Positions 8,401 through 19,589 are shown, numbered from the stretch's first letter. The stretch is 64,000 nt of DNA from Nodularia spumigena CCY9414 (GCF_000340565.2 NZ_CP007203.1:5278706-5342705), one strand, 5' to 3'. Notes: a model not told the origin generated them from the sequence alone. Made by a program: numbers and translations.

Positions 8401-9331
8401 ACCCAAAACCCTCCTTACCTTCTTTAATTTCTACACCTGGAAGTTGATTAAATAACTTCTCTTTAAATTTGAGGTAACTAAAATTTTCTGCATTATACCA
8501 CCAATCATATTTTTTCTTAATTTCCTCAGCTTCTTGGCGGGTTGAAGCTATGAGGGAACGACGATGATTAGGATGAAAATCTTGAATTACCACTCTATCA
8601 GCAACAGCTAATTTACTAATAAAAGCAGCTTCATCAGTGGGGAGAGTCGGGAGTAAGGGAGTAATCGTGATCGAGATTTTGGGAACAAAGCCTTTAAAAG
8701 AGTCAATACTTTGCTTCAGTTTAATGATGGCATTTAATCGGGCTCTAACGCTAGGCGATCGCGGTTCAAAATCCCGCCTCACTGATTCACTCCCAGTCGG
8801 AATACTCATATTAATTCGCAAGCGCTGAAAACGTTGTAAATAATCAATATCTCTAGTAATAATGGGACTACGAGTTTGAATTACTAACGTTGGTGTCGGA
8901 TAACCATCATCCCTCACATCTAGCATTACCTCCAACAATCTGCGAGTCAATTGATGTCGAGATTCCAGAGGTTGATAAGGATCTGTAACACTACTCATGT
9001 AAATTATGGGAGGAGTTTGAGGATGTTGCTTATACCATTTTTGTAATTCTTTAGTTAAAACTTCCGCAGCATTATCTTTAACAATTACCCATTTACCCCA
9101 ATCGTCGCGCATCTGAGTATTTGGACTAAATGCAGCCGCATAACAATAACTACAACCATACTGGCAACCCCGGTAAGGATTCAGAGTAAAATCATAATCA
9201 CCAATAAAACCGCTAGCTTTTGTTAGTACCGACTTAGCATTTTGTCCATAAACTTTAGTGTCTCCAAATTTTTCTCTAACTAATTTAGTCGGCTGTACGT
9301 CGCAATAACCTTCATATTTTGCTTTCGCCAT
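8393..9331 (-). CDS. SPL-family radical SAM protein
   Basis: The 312-residue protein has the radical-SAM cluster CQYGCSYCYA (Cys56, Cys60, Cys63) that binds a [4Fe-4S] cluster to cleave S-adenosylmethionine. The surrounding TLNPYRGC and YMSSVTDPYQPLE blocks are typical of the COG1533/spore photoproduct lyase-like family. Bacteria without spores carry these as proteins of unknown substrate, so DNA photoproduct repair should not be assumed. It overlaps the downstream methyltransferase gene by 8 bp, forming a two-gene unit. Confidence 0.85.
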   Translation of the reverse strand: MAKAKYEGYCDVQPTKLVREKFGDTKVYGQNAKSVLTKASGFIGDYDFTLNPYRGCQYGCSYCYAAAFSPNTQMRDDWGKWVIVKDNAAEVLTKELQKWYKQHPQTPPIIYMSSVTDPYQPLESRHQLTRRLLEVMLDVRDDGYPTPTLVIQTRSPIITRDIDYLQRFQRLRINMSIPTGSESVRRDFEPRSPSVRARLNAIIKLKQSIDSFKGFVPKISITITPLLPTLPTDEAAFISKLAVADRVVIQDFHPNHRRSLIASTRQEAEEIKKKYDWWYNAENFSYLKFKEKLFNQLPGVEIKEGKEGFGYE

Positions 9332-9407
9332 TTTTAAAATTGAGTATTTAATAAGGGTGCGTTAGCCTAATGCTACACACCCTACTTTATATAATGCCCA
9401 TTTTTAA

Positions 9408-9523
9408 TTGCTGAATCAGGTATGAGATGCCAAAATTACCTTTCTTTTTCTTTGCGCCTAACGCACTTCCTGCTTTGCTGCGCTGGTGTGTGGAACAAAC
9501 TCATACTCTCACTCAGCAACGCC
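9408..9523 (+). repeat. Degraded copy of the GGCGTTGCTGA MITE family
   Basis: The right end TCAGCAACGCC (9513-9523) is intact and abuts the stop codon of the following Rpn gene. The left end TTGCTGA...TATGAG (from 9408) is recognisable but has lost the GGCG tip. Interior words (ACCTTTCTTTTTCTTT, TGCGCCTA) are shared with the copies at 27514-27689 and 43743-43867. The plus-strand ORF through it is not a gene. Confidence 0.6.
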
Positions 9524-10330
9524 CTAATGCTGCTGTTCTAACCAAGCTACCAAATCAGCAACTTCGGAAAAATCAAATAATGCTTCGCCCAAATCTTCTA
9601 AATTATCAGCAGATAAATTTCTTACCTGTGTCATTAAGGAATCATTAACATCACCAAAACGTTTTTTAATCTGACGACTAATCATTTTGAATGCTTCTTT
9701 TTGAACGATATCTTGATAAATTACAGATTCTTTCATAATATCCTCCCGTAAAAATTGATGAACCAAATCCTTTTCAAACCGCAAACCTGCAAGAACTTCT
9801 ACACAACCTGCAATATTTTGTTGCTGTTCCCTATCTGGAATTGTAGCGATTTTTTGAGCTACTTGGGATAATAAAGTTTGTGGTGAATCAGTTCGGGTTA
9901 AAGTTGCTAAAGGTAATAATGCGGGATTATCTAAAAATATCTTTGAATCTTGTTCCCAAAGACGGACAACCTCAAATTTGTGAATAGTAGTATCATCTCG
10001 ATATTCTTCAGTAAAAACGACTTCGTTATCAGTTTCCTGCAAAAATATTAACACCTGAGTCACAGGACATTTATACTGACGCTTTAACCTGACAGAATAA
10101 TCAAGCATTCGGAAATTAAGAGGCGTTTTAGATTTAGGTAAAGTCTGAAATTCAATATGCAGAATTTGGTTTGCTGTTTGCAGAAAGGTTACAGAATCAG
10201 CACGAATAGGTTCAAGAGTTAATTCTGTTTTCAATACTTCAATTTGTGGCGCTTCAACCCCCAGCAACCAACGCACAAAATCAGCAGGATACTGTTCAGC
10301 CAAATATTTACAAGCGTTGTCGTAACTCAA
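9524..10330 (-). CDS. Rpn-family putative nuclease/transposase
   Basis: This 268-residue protein opens MSYDNACKYLAEQYPADFVRWLLG, typical of cyanobacterial Rpn/PD-(D/E)XK nucleases. The catalytic core is visible as Asp in IRADSVTFL and the E-x-Q strand in ILHIEFQTLP; a later helical region and a DUF4351-like tail (LEDLGEALFDFSEVADLVAWLEQ) follow. It differs strongly from the other Rpn-type protein at 2317-3309. The gene lies directly downstream of a degraded methyltransferase 3' end, and its own 3' end stops at the edge of a MITE relic, so this is an unstable patch. The cellular role is not established. Confidence 0.8.
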   Translation of the reverse strand: MSYDNACKYLAEQYPADFVRWLLGVEAPQIEVLKTELTLEPIRADSVTFLQTANQILHIEFQTLPKSKTPLNFRMLDYSVRLKRQYKCPVTQVLIFLQETDNEVVFTEEYRDDTTIHKFEVVRLWEQDSKIFLDNPALLPLATLTRTDSPQTLLSQVAQKIATIPDREQQQNIAGCVEVLAGLRFEKDLVHQFLREDIMKESVIYQDIVQKEAFKMISRQIKKRFGDVNDSLMTQVRNLSADNLEDLGEALFDFSEVADLVAWLEQQH

Positions 10331-10340
10331 ATTTTTCTCC

Positions 10341-10525
10341 TTATTGTTTAGCTAATATTACATAATCATCTAATTTGTAGTGTAATAGATACTTTTGTCC
10401 AAGATACTGCTGAAGTATGAGACTCATGTGTAGTTATTTAGGTAAACTTTCTTGAGCTAATTTACCAAACTCACCACCCGATAAAGGTTTTTTAAAGCGG
10501 TAGATATTTAATATCTATACCAAAC
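10341..10525 (-). pseudogene. Relic of a second methyltransferase 3' end
   Basis: Reading the minus strand upstream of the Rpn gene gives ...FGKLAQESLPK, a stop, then LHMSLILQQYLGQKY and KLDDYVILAKQ followed by stop. This lines up with the C-terminus of the intact methyltransferase at 7117-8400 (FAKFARENLPKQLHMNRI...TLDDYVILAQK). The Gln codon is replaced by TAA, and a further in-frame stop lies upstream. It is a decayed duplicate or the remains of an older copy of that gene; nothing of its N-terminal part was found. Confidence 0.75.
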
Positions 10526-10737
10526 TAAGTAAATAATGAAATTAACTGTATATAAAAACCTACGTAATACGTGTTGCGTTGCGCGACAACACACCCTAAA
10601 CTTGATCTATCTTTACATAGTTATAAATATTCGAGCCTACCGACTTAACTCTAATCCCATCTCATCAATAAATTGGTGAATTAAGGTTATGTATGATACT
10701 ATGTTTATAGTAAAATTTCAGCTTATCCCTTAAATAT

Positions 10738-11481
10738 ATGCCAGATATGCCAGAAGAGAGTTCAGATATACCTCAACCTGTTTTGGAGAAAATATTTTCA
10801 CAGATACGTCAAGTGTTTACCGAACATCCACCGACAATAGGAGTGATTGGAGTATCTGGTACGGGTAAGTCTTCAGTCATTAATACTCTCTTTGGTACAA
10901 GGCTAGATATCAGTCACACAAAGGCTTGCACTAAAGATTTTATGGCAATCGAGCTTGAGGTGATTGGTAAAAAAGCTAAAAAAGAAGGAAAGAAAACAAC
11001 TTTGCGTGTTTTTGATGCCCCTGGTCTTGGTGAAGATATTGAACGAGATCCTAATTATCTTGAGATGTATCACAAGTATTTGCCCCAATGTGACGTTATA
11101 CTCTATCTTATTAGTGCTAGAAATAGAGCGATCGCTCTTGATCAAAAGTACATTCAAGAGCTAAAGGCTTACTCTAACAAAATGCTCTTTGCAATTAGTC
11201 AAGTTGATTTAGTAGAACCTTGTGATTGGGCTAACTTATCACCAATTCCCTCGCAATCTCAAGATGACAATATTCAAGAAATAATTAAAGATCGAGAACC
11301 TAGAATCTCTAAGATAGTTGAGCAGGATGTTAAATTAATTCCTTTTTCATCTTACAGAGGATATAACTTAGAAGTTTTATTTAATAACATTCTATCAACC
11401 TGCAAAGATGATAGAGCATGGTTATTTGATGTAATCAAGAGTTTTAGCTATGAAGACTTTCTCCCAAGCAATATCCAGTAA
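10738..11481 (+). CDS. Era-like/HSR1-type GTPase
   Basis: The 247-residue protein has a complete G domain: P-loop GVSGTGKSS (residues 38-46), an effector Thr in SHTKACTKD, G3 DAPG (93-96) and G4 SQVD (154-157). It ends soon after, with a short tail and no KH, DUF697 or membrane segment. The short linker to the next plus-strand gene, a small membrane protein, suggests a two-gene module in which the GTPase acts at a membrane-anchored partner. Such stand-alone GTPases are common in filamentous cyanobacteria and uncharacterised. No RBS is obvious before the ATG. Confidence 0.85.
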   Translation: MPDMPEESSDIPQPVLEKIFSQIRQVFTEHPPTIGVIGVSGTGKSSVINTLFGTRLDISHTKACTKDFMAIELEVIGKKAKKEGKKTTLRVFDAPGLGEDIERDPNYLEMYHKYLPQCDVILYLISARNRAIALDQKYIQELKAYSNKMLFAISQVDLVEPCDWANLSPIPSQSQDDNIQEIIKDREPRISKIVEQDVKLIPFSSYRGYNLEVLFNNILSTCKDDRAWLFDVIKSFSYEDFLPSNIQ

Positions 11482-11623
11482 TTTTGGAGATAAGAAATCA
11501 GATTAAGTTGAGGAAGATTCGGATTGCTATAGATACCCGGCTCAAAAATCCTCAAAAGTCGAAGAAATATTTTTAATGTTTTTAATGTTTTGGTTTTTTT
11601 GATTAAGAGGAGAGAGGAGTAGC

Positions 11624-11977
11624 ATGAATAATAATAATAATCCTATTGTTATTTTTTTAGGGATTTCATTTGTCACAATTACAAGTATCGGAACACTTAT
11701 TGTTAGACATAAAAAACAACGTAAGCGAAACGAAAGCATAAGAAAGCTAAGGGAAATAGGAGTAGATATTGATGACGCAGAAAAAATTCATGACTATGTA
11801 GAGCGGGAAAGGGAGGCCGCTCGGGAGTCCGCTCGGGAAGGTGAAAACAGCTTTATCACATGGTTAGGAACCGCTCTAAGGATACTCGGCTTAACGGGTT
11901 ATTTGCCTAATATACTGAGGATAGGAAAACAAATTTACCACTGGGTATTAGAAGTATTGAACAATATAGAGAATTAA
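11624..11977 (+). CDS. Small membrane-anchored protein next to GTPase
   Basis: The 117-residue protein begins with an Asn run and one N-terminal transmembrane segment (about residues 8-26), followed by basic residues (RHKKQRKRNE). A charged helix (DDAEKIHDYVEREREAARESAREG) and an amphipathic C-terminal region come next. A strong Shine-Dalgarno GAGAGGAG precedes the ATG. It follows the GTPase gene by about 140 bp in the same orientation. No family is recognised; the topology suggests a single-pass anchor with a cytosolic coiled segment. Confidence 0.7.
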   Translation: MNNNNNPIVIFLGISFVTITSIGTLIVRHKKQRKRNESIRKLREIGVDIDDAEKIHDYVEREREAARESAREGENSFITWLGTALRILGLTGYLPNILRIGKQIYHWVLEVLNNIEN

Positions 11978-12004
11978 TCTCTCTTTTTCTGCGGTTCGAT
12001 TTCC

Positions 12005-12037
12005 AAAAAAAACAGCCACCTCCATCAGGAAGCAGCT
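12005..12037 (-). terminator. Intrinsic terminator of groL
   Basis: On the minus strand, AGCTGCTTCC pairs with GGAGGTGGCT (10 bp including GU pairs, 4-nt loop) and is followed by a run of T after the stem. It lies 28 bp after the groL stop and also separates it from the convergent small membrane-protein gene. Confidence 0.8.
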
Positions 12038-12065
12038 ATTTTTCAATTTATGTGACTACAGAGTA

Positions 12066-13715
<1,650 letters not shown>

Positions 13716-13937
13716 TCAGGGAGTAAGTCAAACAATTTTGGATTTTAGATTTGCGATTTTAGATTGATGATGATTGGATTTATGAACAAGAATAGAGGCC
13801 TGGCTCAAACCACAAAAACAATTCCATGATCCAAAATCTCAAATCTAAAACTGGTGCGGTCAATCAGATTTTAAATTGGGTGTTGGGCATTGGGCGTTGG
13901 GCGTTTTTCTTCCCCACTCCCTGCTCCCTACTCCCCA

Positions 13938-14249
13938 TTACATGACGACTGCTAAGATGTCTTTTTCTGAAAGCAGTACGTATTCTTCTGTGCCGAGCTT
14001 GATATCAGTGCCAGCGTACTTGGAGTACAACACTTTATCGCCGGTTTTGATGTCTAATTCTTGACGGCTACCGTCATCGTTACGCTTGCCAGGGCCAAGA
14101 GCGACGACTTCGCCTACTTGGGGTTTTTCCTGGGCATTATCGGGTAAAAACAGTCCACCTGCGGTCTTTTCTTCGGGGGCGCTCACTTTTACGAAAACGC
14201 GATCGCCTAGAGGTTTAACTGTGGAAACGCTTAAAGTTACAGCTGCCAT
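13938..14249 (-). CDS. groS: Co-chaperonin GroES
   Basis: This 103-residue GroES has the conserved [11 protein letters not shown], the mobile loop around [19 protein letters not shown], and [10 protein letters not shown]. It forms the heptameric lid for GroEL. It is the first gene of the groESL operon, with the CIRCE operator 28 bp upstream of its start. Confidence 0.99.
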   Translation of the reverse strand: MAAVTLSVSTVKPLGDRVFVKVSAPEEKTAGGLFLPDNAQEKPQVGEVVALGPGKRNDDGSRQELDIKTGDKVLYSKYAGTDIKLGTEEYVLLSEKDILAVVM

Positions 14250-14276
14250 AAATATTTATTTTCTTTTCTCTTAGAG

Positions 14277-14303
14277 TTAGCACTCTCAACTCCTGAGTGC
14301 TAA
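14277..14303 (-). promoter_or_regulatory. CIRCE operator for HrcA
   Basis: The site reads TTAGCACTC, nine bases, GAGTGCTAA: a perfect 9-9-9 CIRCE inverted repeat just upstream of groS. In cyanobacteria HrcA binds this site to repress groESL outside heat or light stress. Confidence 0.97.
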
Positions 14304-14490
14304 TCTACCTAAAAGCAGCATACGATGGCAACGAGGACTTGAGTACGGGTTCCCGCACTAGGCGATCGCCCAATTACTTAAGTATAAATACTCAATTATT
14401 TAGATATGTCAGGTTTTGCTCAGTAAGTTACGAATATTCTTTTATCGCTAAATTTATTTGCAAAGCCGGGAAATTGTTATAGAACAGTAA

Positions 14491-15030
14491 TCAGGGTGCC
14501 GCTCGACGAGTAACATTACAGTGATCCAGTGCCGCCGTCAAATCCCCAAAACCACTCAGTCTCTGGACGACAAAGCCGGAAGTAATTGTGTAGAAACTTG
14601 AGTAATGGCAAAAATCCAGCCACAAATTTTTATCTGTGCTGAGGAGACAGTTGCTAACTTCTGTGCAAAACAAGTTAGTCTGGGATATTGGGAATACTGC
14701 AAAAAAAACGGCGAATTCAAGAGTTAAAACTTGATCAGCCCCAAGACAGTCTCCCATTTGCATTGTTAGGAATAAAGCCAATTGCTTGCGAGTTTGTGGT
14801 TCTAGACCGATAATGGTGTTCTACCCAGATGGTGTCTGGTATTGCCTTTGCAAAACCAGAAATTATTGAGCAAATCATCCCAGAACACTTGATAGGCATC
14901 ATGATGGTGGAAGAATATGCATTTTTAACCCATCTTTTGCCGCAAATTTCCCTACTTGCTTGTAAACCTTTGATAAAGGCTGAACATCCGCAGGATATGA
15001 TAAAGCAGTAAGCATCTGAAAGCGCGGGTT
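14491..15030 (-). pseudogene. Possible decayed minus-strand gene, family not recognised
   Basis: Minus-strand codons 14491-14781 give a protein-like stretch (VLEPQTRKQLALFLTMQMGDCL... ending VTRRAAP) whose frame continues upstream past the nominal ATG. It meets stops, and other frames contain plausible pieces such as KQVGKFAAKDGLKMHILPP. This pattern fits a gene broken by frameshifts and stops. No family is recognised. The alternative is a chance open frame in the roughly 1-kb gap between groS and the response regulator. Confidence 0.3.
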
Positions 15031-15311
15031 GTTTTGAAGTTAGGGTCATCTTGAGCCAATACGTACCTCATGAATCGGAAAGATGATATTTAATCAGTGT
15101 TTTTTCACCCGCCCCTTTCAAAGCGATATATAATAGCGCATTATAAATACTATTGCTCTACGTATCCTTACCGGAAGTTTGACAATGATCTGGAAGTTTC
15201 ATAGAAAGTGGTCACCACTTTTGAGACTTCCTCCAAAGCAAAGGCAAGTTAAGTAGGATAAAGGACAACATCTCAATGATCCACCATAAAGGATAACCAT
15301 TCAACACCTTG

Positions 15312-15989
15312 ATGGACCGAAGCGCGACAAGTGCCACTGCTATGAAAGAACCCAGCATGAAAGATCATAAAAGACTGCTACTGATTGATGATGACCCTAA
15401 CCTCATCTTGCTGGTGAAGGATTACCTGGAATTTAGAGGCTATGAAGTCAACACCGCCGAAAATGGACGAGAAGCTCTGGAAATTCTTGAACAAGATATT
15501 CCAGATATGATCATCTGTGACGTAATGATGCCGGAAATGGACGGATATACTTTTGTAGAACAAGTCCGACAAAATGAACGCACCGGCTGGATTCCCGTAC
15601 TTTTCCTCTCAGCAAAAGGACAAAGTGCAGACCGAGTTAAAGGTCTGAATAAAGGGGCTGACGTATATATGGTCAAGCCCTTTGAACCAGAAGAACTCGT
15701 AGCACAAGTAGAATCTTCACTGAAGCAAACTACTCGTTGGAAAGAACACCAAGCCAAAGGAGGAGAAAACGGTTCCCGTATTCAGGTTCCCTTTGATGTC
15801 CAGTTAACCCCCACAGAACTGAAAGTAGTACAGTTTGTGGCTAGGGGTTTAGCTAATCGGGAAATTGCTGAAGAATTAAACGTTAGTCAGCGTACAGTTG
15901 AAAGCCATGTGTCCAATATGTTGGGTAAAACCAACCTCCACAACCGCACCGAGCTAGCGCGTTGGGCGATTGAAAATCAAATGGCTTAA
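15312..15989 (+). CDS. LuxR/NarL-family response regulator
   Basis: The protein combines a receiver domain (acidic pair DDD in LLLIDDDPN, phospho-acceptor Asp70 in IICDVMMPEMDG, Lys in VYMVKPFEP) with a C-terminal LuxR-type helix-turn-helix (LTPTELKVVQFVARGLANREIAEEL, SQRTVESHVSNML). It is a DNA-binding transcription factor activated by phosphorylation. No cognate kinase is adjacent. Starts at 15312, 15342 and 15357 are all ATG; MKDHKRLLLIDDD at 15357 would give the tightest receiver start. It resembles the plastid-type Ycf29/TctD regulators, but that identification is not certain. Confidence 0.9.
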   Translation: MDRSATSATAMKEPSMKDHKRLLLIDDDPNLILLVKDYLEFRGYEVNTAENGREALEILEQDIPDMIICDVMMPEMDGYTFVEQVRQNERTGWIPVLFLSAKGQSADRVKGLNKGADVYMVKPFEPEELVAQVESSLKQTTRWKEHQAKGGENGSRIQVPFDVQLTPTELKVVQFVARGLANREIAEELNVSQRTVESHVSNMLGKTNLHNRTELARWAIENQMA

Positions 15990-16317
15990 ACCCTCGGCTA
16001 ATTTCTGAAGTTCAGAGTTTTGAGTTAGAACACAGTAGCCCAAAACTCAAGCTGGTTATGGCATTTTGACTTCAGTTTGAAAGCTAATAGATTATGAATT
16101 GTGAAGCTAAATTTGGATTTTTTTAATTCAAGCTTCATAATTCATAATTCATCATACAGTCCTCAACTGCGATGTTCCAACCCGGATATCACCTAAAATT
16201 ATCACTACATCACCCCACGCAAATCTCCCCTCTGGGCAACTGGAAATAACCGTAGGGTGGGCTATACCCACCCTACTGGCTTTTGCTGCTTCTTTTGACC
16301 TGACTACGTAAATAGTT

Positions 16318-16611
16318 TCAAGTAGCTAAAACATACGGTTTAATACTTTCTCGAATCGCTTGACCGTGTGTTTGTTCAGCTACCTTAAGTTCATAATTCT
16401 TTTGAAGATTCATCCACAGTTCAGCACCAGTGCCAAAATAATAACCTAACCTTAAAGCTGTATCGGCTGTTATCCCTCTTTGTCCATTAATGATTTCAGT
16501 AATTCTATTTTTTGGGACATTGAGTTTACGAGCTAATTCACTAGCAGTTATGCCCAGTTGATTAATTTCATCAGCCAGAATTTCTCCAGGGTGAATAGGT
16601 GGACGTGCCAT
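16318..16611 (-). CDS. higA: HigA-type antitoxin (XRE family)
   Basis: The 97-residue helix-turn-helix protein has the HigA/VapI signature PIHPGEILADEINQLGIT and ASELARKLNVPKNRITEIINGQRGI. It binds and neutralises its toxin and represses its own operon. It lies 11 bp downstream of the toxin gene, in the toxin-first order characteristic of higBA. Confidence 0.92.
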   Translation of the reverse strand: MARPPIHPGEILADEINQLGITASELARKLNVPKNRITEIINGQRGITADTALRLGYYFGTGAELWMNLQKNYELKVAEQTHGQAIRESIKPYVLAT

Positions 16612-16622
16612 ATAATTCTTCT

Positions 16623-16922
16623 TTAGTGATAATCTACGATTTCAATGTTGAAGGGTGCAGGAGAATCATCCGGCCAATTAAAACAAATCCGCCATTTATT
16701 ATTGATTCGGATACTATATTGACCCTTTCTGTCTCCTGATAAAGCTTCAAAACGATTACTTGGCAGTTGCATTAATGCTTCCTTATTAGGGGCAGCTTCT
16801 AAAATGTCTAGACGTTTATACGCCTGCCTTTCAAAAGCCTGAAACTCCTTAACCCTTTCTCCGTTTGCAAAGTCTTCCGTCCTTCTATCACGATATTTAG
16901 GGTGTTCATCTGACGGAGACAT
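16623..16922 (-). CDS. higB: HigB-type toxin (RelE/ParE superfamily)
   Basis: The 99-residue protein has the HigB/killer-protein pattern: YRDRRTEDFANGERV at the N-terminus, then RLDILEAAPNKEALMQLPSNRFEALSGDRKGQYSIRINNKWRICF (split here: RLDILEAAP, LPSNRFEALSGDRKG, SIRINNKWRICF). Family members are ribosome-dependent mRNA endonucleases. The basic residues of the C-terminal strand (R-I-N-N-K-W-R) are retained, so the pair looks intact. It is co-transcribed with higA, toxin first. Confidence 0.9.
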   Translation of the reverse strand: MSPSDEHPKYRDRRTEDFANGERVKEFQAFERQAYKRLDILEAAPNKEALMQLPSNRFEALSGDRKGQYSIRINNKWRICFNWPDDSPAPFNIEIVDYH

Positions 16923-17162
16923 ATCAAAACCAACAGCACAGCAATAACAAGAAACCAGAGTTATGGGTTACGTAACTTGTAACTCATACAATCATAGTAA
17001 GGGATAAATCTTTGTTTTGCTGCACAAACTTAGCCTAACCTTTTATTTGGGTAGGGTGCGTTATGGACTTTAGTCCTAACGCACCGATAATCTAGAATGG
17101 TGCGTTGCGCTACGCGACAACACACCCTACAAAACATAATTTTGACTTACCGAATCATTTGT

Positions 17163-18554
17163 CTAAAATTCAGCGCTTTGGGGTGTGCGGGGGAAGGGAA
17201 TGACATCGCGGATATTTGCCATACCTGTCATAAATTGCACGAGTCTTTCAAAACCTAAGCCGAAACCAGCATGGGGAACAGTCCCATAACGGCGCAAATC
17301 CATATACCACCATAAGTCTTCTGGTTGCATTCCTTGGGCTAAAATGCGGCGTTCTAACACTTCTAGGCGTTCTTCTCTTTGCGAACCGCCTATGATTTCG
17401 CCAATTTTAGGTGCAAGAATATCCATTGCGCGGACGGTTTTTTCATCATCGTTGACACGCATATAAAAGGCTTTGATTTGGGCGGGATAATCTGTGACAA
17501 TTACGGGTTTTTTAAACAGGTGTTCGGCTAAATAGCGTTCGTGTTCTGATTGCAAATCTAAACCCCAATTAACTGGATATTCAAACTTGACATCGGCTTT
17601 TTCTAATAATTTGACTGCTTCTGTATAAGTTAAGCGCTCAAATTGATTATTAATAATATTATCGGCTGTTTCTAAGACGGTTTTATCAATGCGTTGGTTG
17701 AAAAATTCCATGTCTTCTGGGCATTTTTCTAACACATATTTAAACACGTGTTTCAGAAATGCTTCGGCTAAATCCATATTCCCTTCTAGGTCACAAAATG
17801 CCATTTCTGGCTCCACCATCCAAAATTCGGCGAGGTGACGGGAGGTGTTAGAATTTTCTGCACGGAAGGTAGGGGCGAAGGTGTAGACGTTAGAAAAGGC
17901 CATGGCCATGACTTCTGCTTCTAACTGTCCACTAACGGTTAAATATGTGGGTTTACCAAAAAAGTCTTGTGTGTAATCTACCGCTTCGCTTTTTGTGCGG
18001 GGAATGTTTTTTAAATCCAAGCCGGTAACGCTGAATAGTTCTCCTGCGCCTTCGCAGTCGTTAGCTGTAATTATGGGTGTATGTACCCATAAAAAGCCTC
18101 TTTGTTGGAAAAATTCGTGAATGGCCGCAGAACAGGCGTTTCTGACTCGGAAAACTGCACCAAAGGAATTAGTGCGCGATCGCAAATGTCCAATTGTGCG
18201 TAAAAATTCAAAAGAGTGGCGTTTCTTTTGCAGAGGATAAGTTTCGGGATCAGCCTCTCCGTAGACCTTCACGGCTTGGGCTTGTAATTCAATGCGCTGT
18301 CCCTTACCTTGAGAAGCTACCAGTACCCCACTGACTTCTACAGCCGCACCTGTATTCAGTTTTTTGATGATTTCTTCGTAATCTGGCAAATCCTGATTGA
18401 TGACGGCTTGCAAATTAGCTAGTGATGAACCGTCATTGACTTCTATAAAAGCAAATCCTTTTAACTCGCGTTTCGTTCTTACCCAGCCTTGAATAACGAG
18501 AGAATCATCAGGTTCACCACTCCGCAAGACTTCGGCAATTCGTCGGTTTAACAT
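17163..18554 (-). CDS. asnS: Asparaginyl-tRNA synthetase
   Basis: This class IIb aminoacyl-tRNA synthetase of 463 residues charges tRNA-Asn. It has the N-terminal OB-fold ([20 protein letters not shown]), motif 2 region [22 protein letters not shown] (seen as [16 protein letters not shown] and MVEPEMAF) and motif 3 [12 protein letters not shown] near the C-terminus. The ATG at 18554 ([10 protein letters not shown]) is chosen over a TTG 24 bp upstream because it matches the usual cyanobacterial N-terminus. Confidence 0.97.
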   Translation of the reverse strand: MLNRRIAEVLRSGEPDDSLVIQGWVRTKRELKGFAFIEVNDGSSLANLQAVINQDLPDYEEIIKKLNTGAAVEVSGVLVASQGKGQRIELQAQAVKVYGEADPETYPLQKKRHSFEFLRTIGHLRSRTNSFGAVFRVRNACSAAIHEFFQQRGFLWVHTPIITANDCEGAGELFSVTGLDLKNIPRTKSEAVDYTQDFFGKPTYLTVSGQLEAEVMAMAFSNVYTFAPTFRAENSNTSRHLAEFWMVEPEMAFCDLEGNMDLAEAFLKHVFKYVLEKCPEDMEFFNQRIDKTVLETADNIINNQFERLTYTEAVKLLEKADVKFEYPVNWGLDLQSEHERYLAEHLFKKPVIVTDYPAQIKAFYMRVNDDEKTVRAMDILAPKIGEIIGGSQREERLEVLERRILAQGMQPEDLWWYMDLRRYGTVPHAGFGLGFERLVQFMTGMANIRDVIPFPRTPQSAEF

Positions 18555-18638
18555 ATTATATAACTGGTATTTTGTCAAGTTAAATAAGACAGATATTAAA
18601 TAATATTAACATTTAATTTAATCCTGCCAAGATTGCGA

Positions 18639-19001
18639 TTATCCAGCACAGGATTTTAATATCCAGCCTATGATAACGCCCATACCACCAAAGCGGACAG
18701 CTTGCCAAAAAGGTTTTTTCAGACTAGTCCAAGACAATAGCTGGCTTTCTAGGTTAATCTCTAAGGCTTCTAACTGCTGCTGAATCTGTTGTAATTCCGC
18801 TTTGATTTCTGGTGTCTGGTGTTTATTTTGTTGTAATTCGTGGCGATGCTGTTGCCATTGTGCCTTTTTTTGGCGATCGCTCTGAACTTCATTGTAACGT
18901 TCTTTTAAGGCGACAAGCGATCGCTCCACATCCTCTAATTCTTGCTCAAAATCCGGTTCCTGACTTTCCCCTGACGGCTGTGATTGTTTAGGCGGCTTCA
19001 T
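18639..19001 (-). CDS. Coiled-coil protein with C-terminal membrane anchor
   Basis: The 120-residue protein begins MKPPKQSQPSGESQ and continues with a long Glu/Gln-rich coiled coil (about residues 20-90). It ends in one hydrophobic segment (FGGMGVIIGWILKS), so it is probably tail-anchored. The ATG at 19001 is preferred over a TTG 6 bp upstream. It follows asnS in the opposite-gap sense (upstream of it, same strand). No family function is known. Confidence 0.7.
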   Translation of the reverse strand: MKPPKQSQPSGESQEPDFEQELEDVERSLVALKERYNEVQSDRQKKAQWQQHRHELQQNKHQTPEIKAELQQIQQQLEALEINLESQLLSWTSLKKPFWQAVRFGGMGVIIGWILKSCAG

Positions 19002-19078
19002 TTTCAAGTAGTAAACTATGATTAAATGCTAGTCAATACTCAAAATTGTAACTTTTCTTATACTCACCAATTAAAATC

Positions 19079-19375
19079 ATGTCTCAACCTACCCAGCTTC
19101 CTAAAACCAGTCAACTGAATGAAGTTAGCACCTTAGAACTAGCTCAAGCCTTGATGGAAAGGCTAAGTATCTCACCTAACGATTGGCATCGCCTCAAGTC
19201 TAACCGCAATGCTCGTGCTAGTGAACAAGCAGCCGCAGCCGTTTTGTATCTCGTTCAAAATCAGCCACAAGAAGCCATAGTTAGATTAGAACAAGCCGTT
19301 GGTTGGTTAGATAAGTCAATTTCCGCACCTCCTTGTGAGAGTCACGGGAAGAAGGGAGTAGGGAGTAGGGAGTAG
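19079..19375 (+). CDS. Conserved cyanobacterial small protein (DUF6439-like)
   Basis: The 98-residue protein has a conserved-looking core STLELAQALMERLSISPNDWHRLKSNRNARASEQ, followed by AAAAVLYLVQNQPQEAIVRLEQAVGWLDKSI. The last dozen residues (SHGKKGVGSRE) are translated from a GGGAGTAGGG tandem repeat that has overwritten the original 3' end and supplies the stop. Function is unknown; the DUF number is from memory and not certain. Confidence 0.75.
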   Translation: MSQPTQLPKTSQLNEVSTLELAQALMERLSISPNDWHRLKSNRNARASEQAAAAVLYLVQNQPQEAIVRLEQAVGWLDKSISAPPCESHGKKGVGSRE

Positions 19376-19460
19376 GGAGTAGGGGGAAGAAGCAGGGGAG
19401 CAGGGAGCAGGGAGCAGGGGGGAAGAAGCAGGGGAGCAGGGAGCAGGGAGCAGGGGAGAA
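19351..19460 (+). repeat. GGGAGTAGGG / GGGAGCAGGG short tandem repeats
   Basis: About 110 bp of G-rich short tandem repeats (GGGAGTA and GGGAGCA units with GGAAGAAGCAGGG joints). They begin inside the 3' end of the preceding gene. Confidence 0.9.
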
Positions 19461-19589
19461 AGGAATTTCTCAATCCCAGTTCCCAGTTCACCACGGCGTA
19501 AATAAACCAACCATTTCAAGTCAATTAAAAGCCTATAGATTAAGTTTTTTGACTTTTGACTTTTGACTTTTGACTTCCGCCTTGCGGCC

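Noticed and set aside
9427-9648. Plus-strand 73-codon ORF
   Set aside because: It lies across a MITE relic and the antisense of the Rpn gene, with no motif or RBS.
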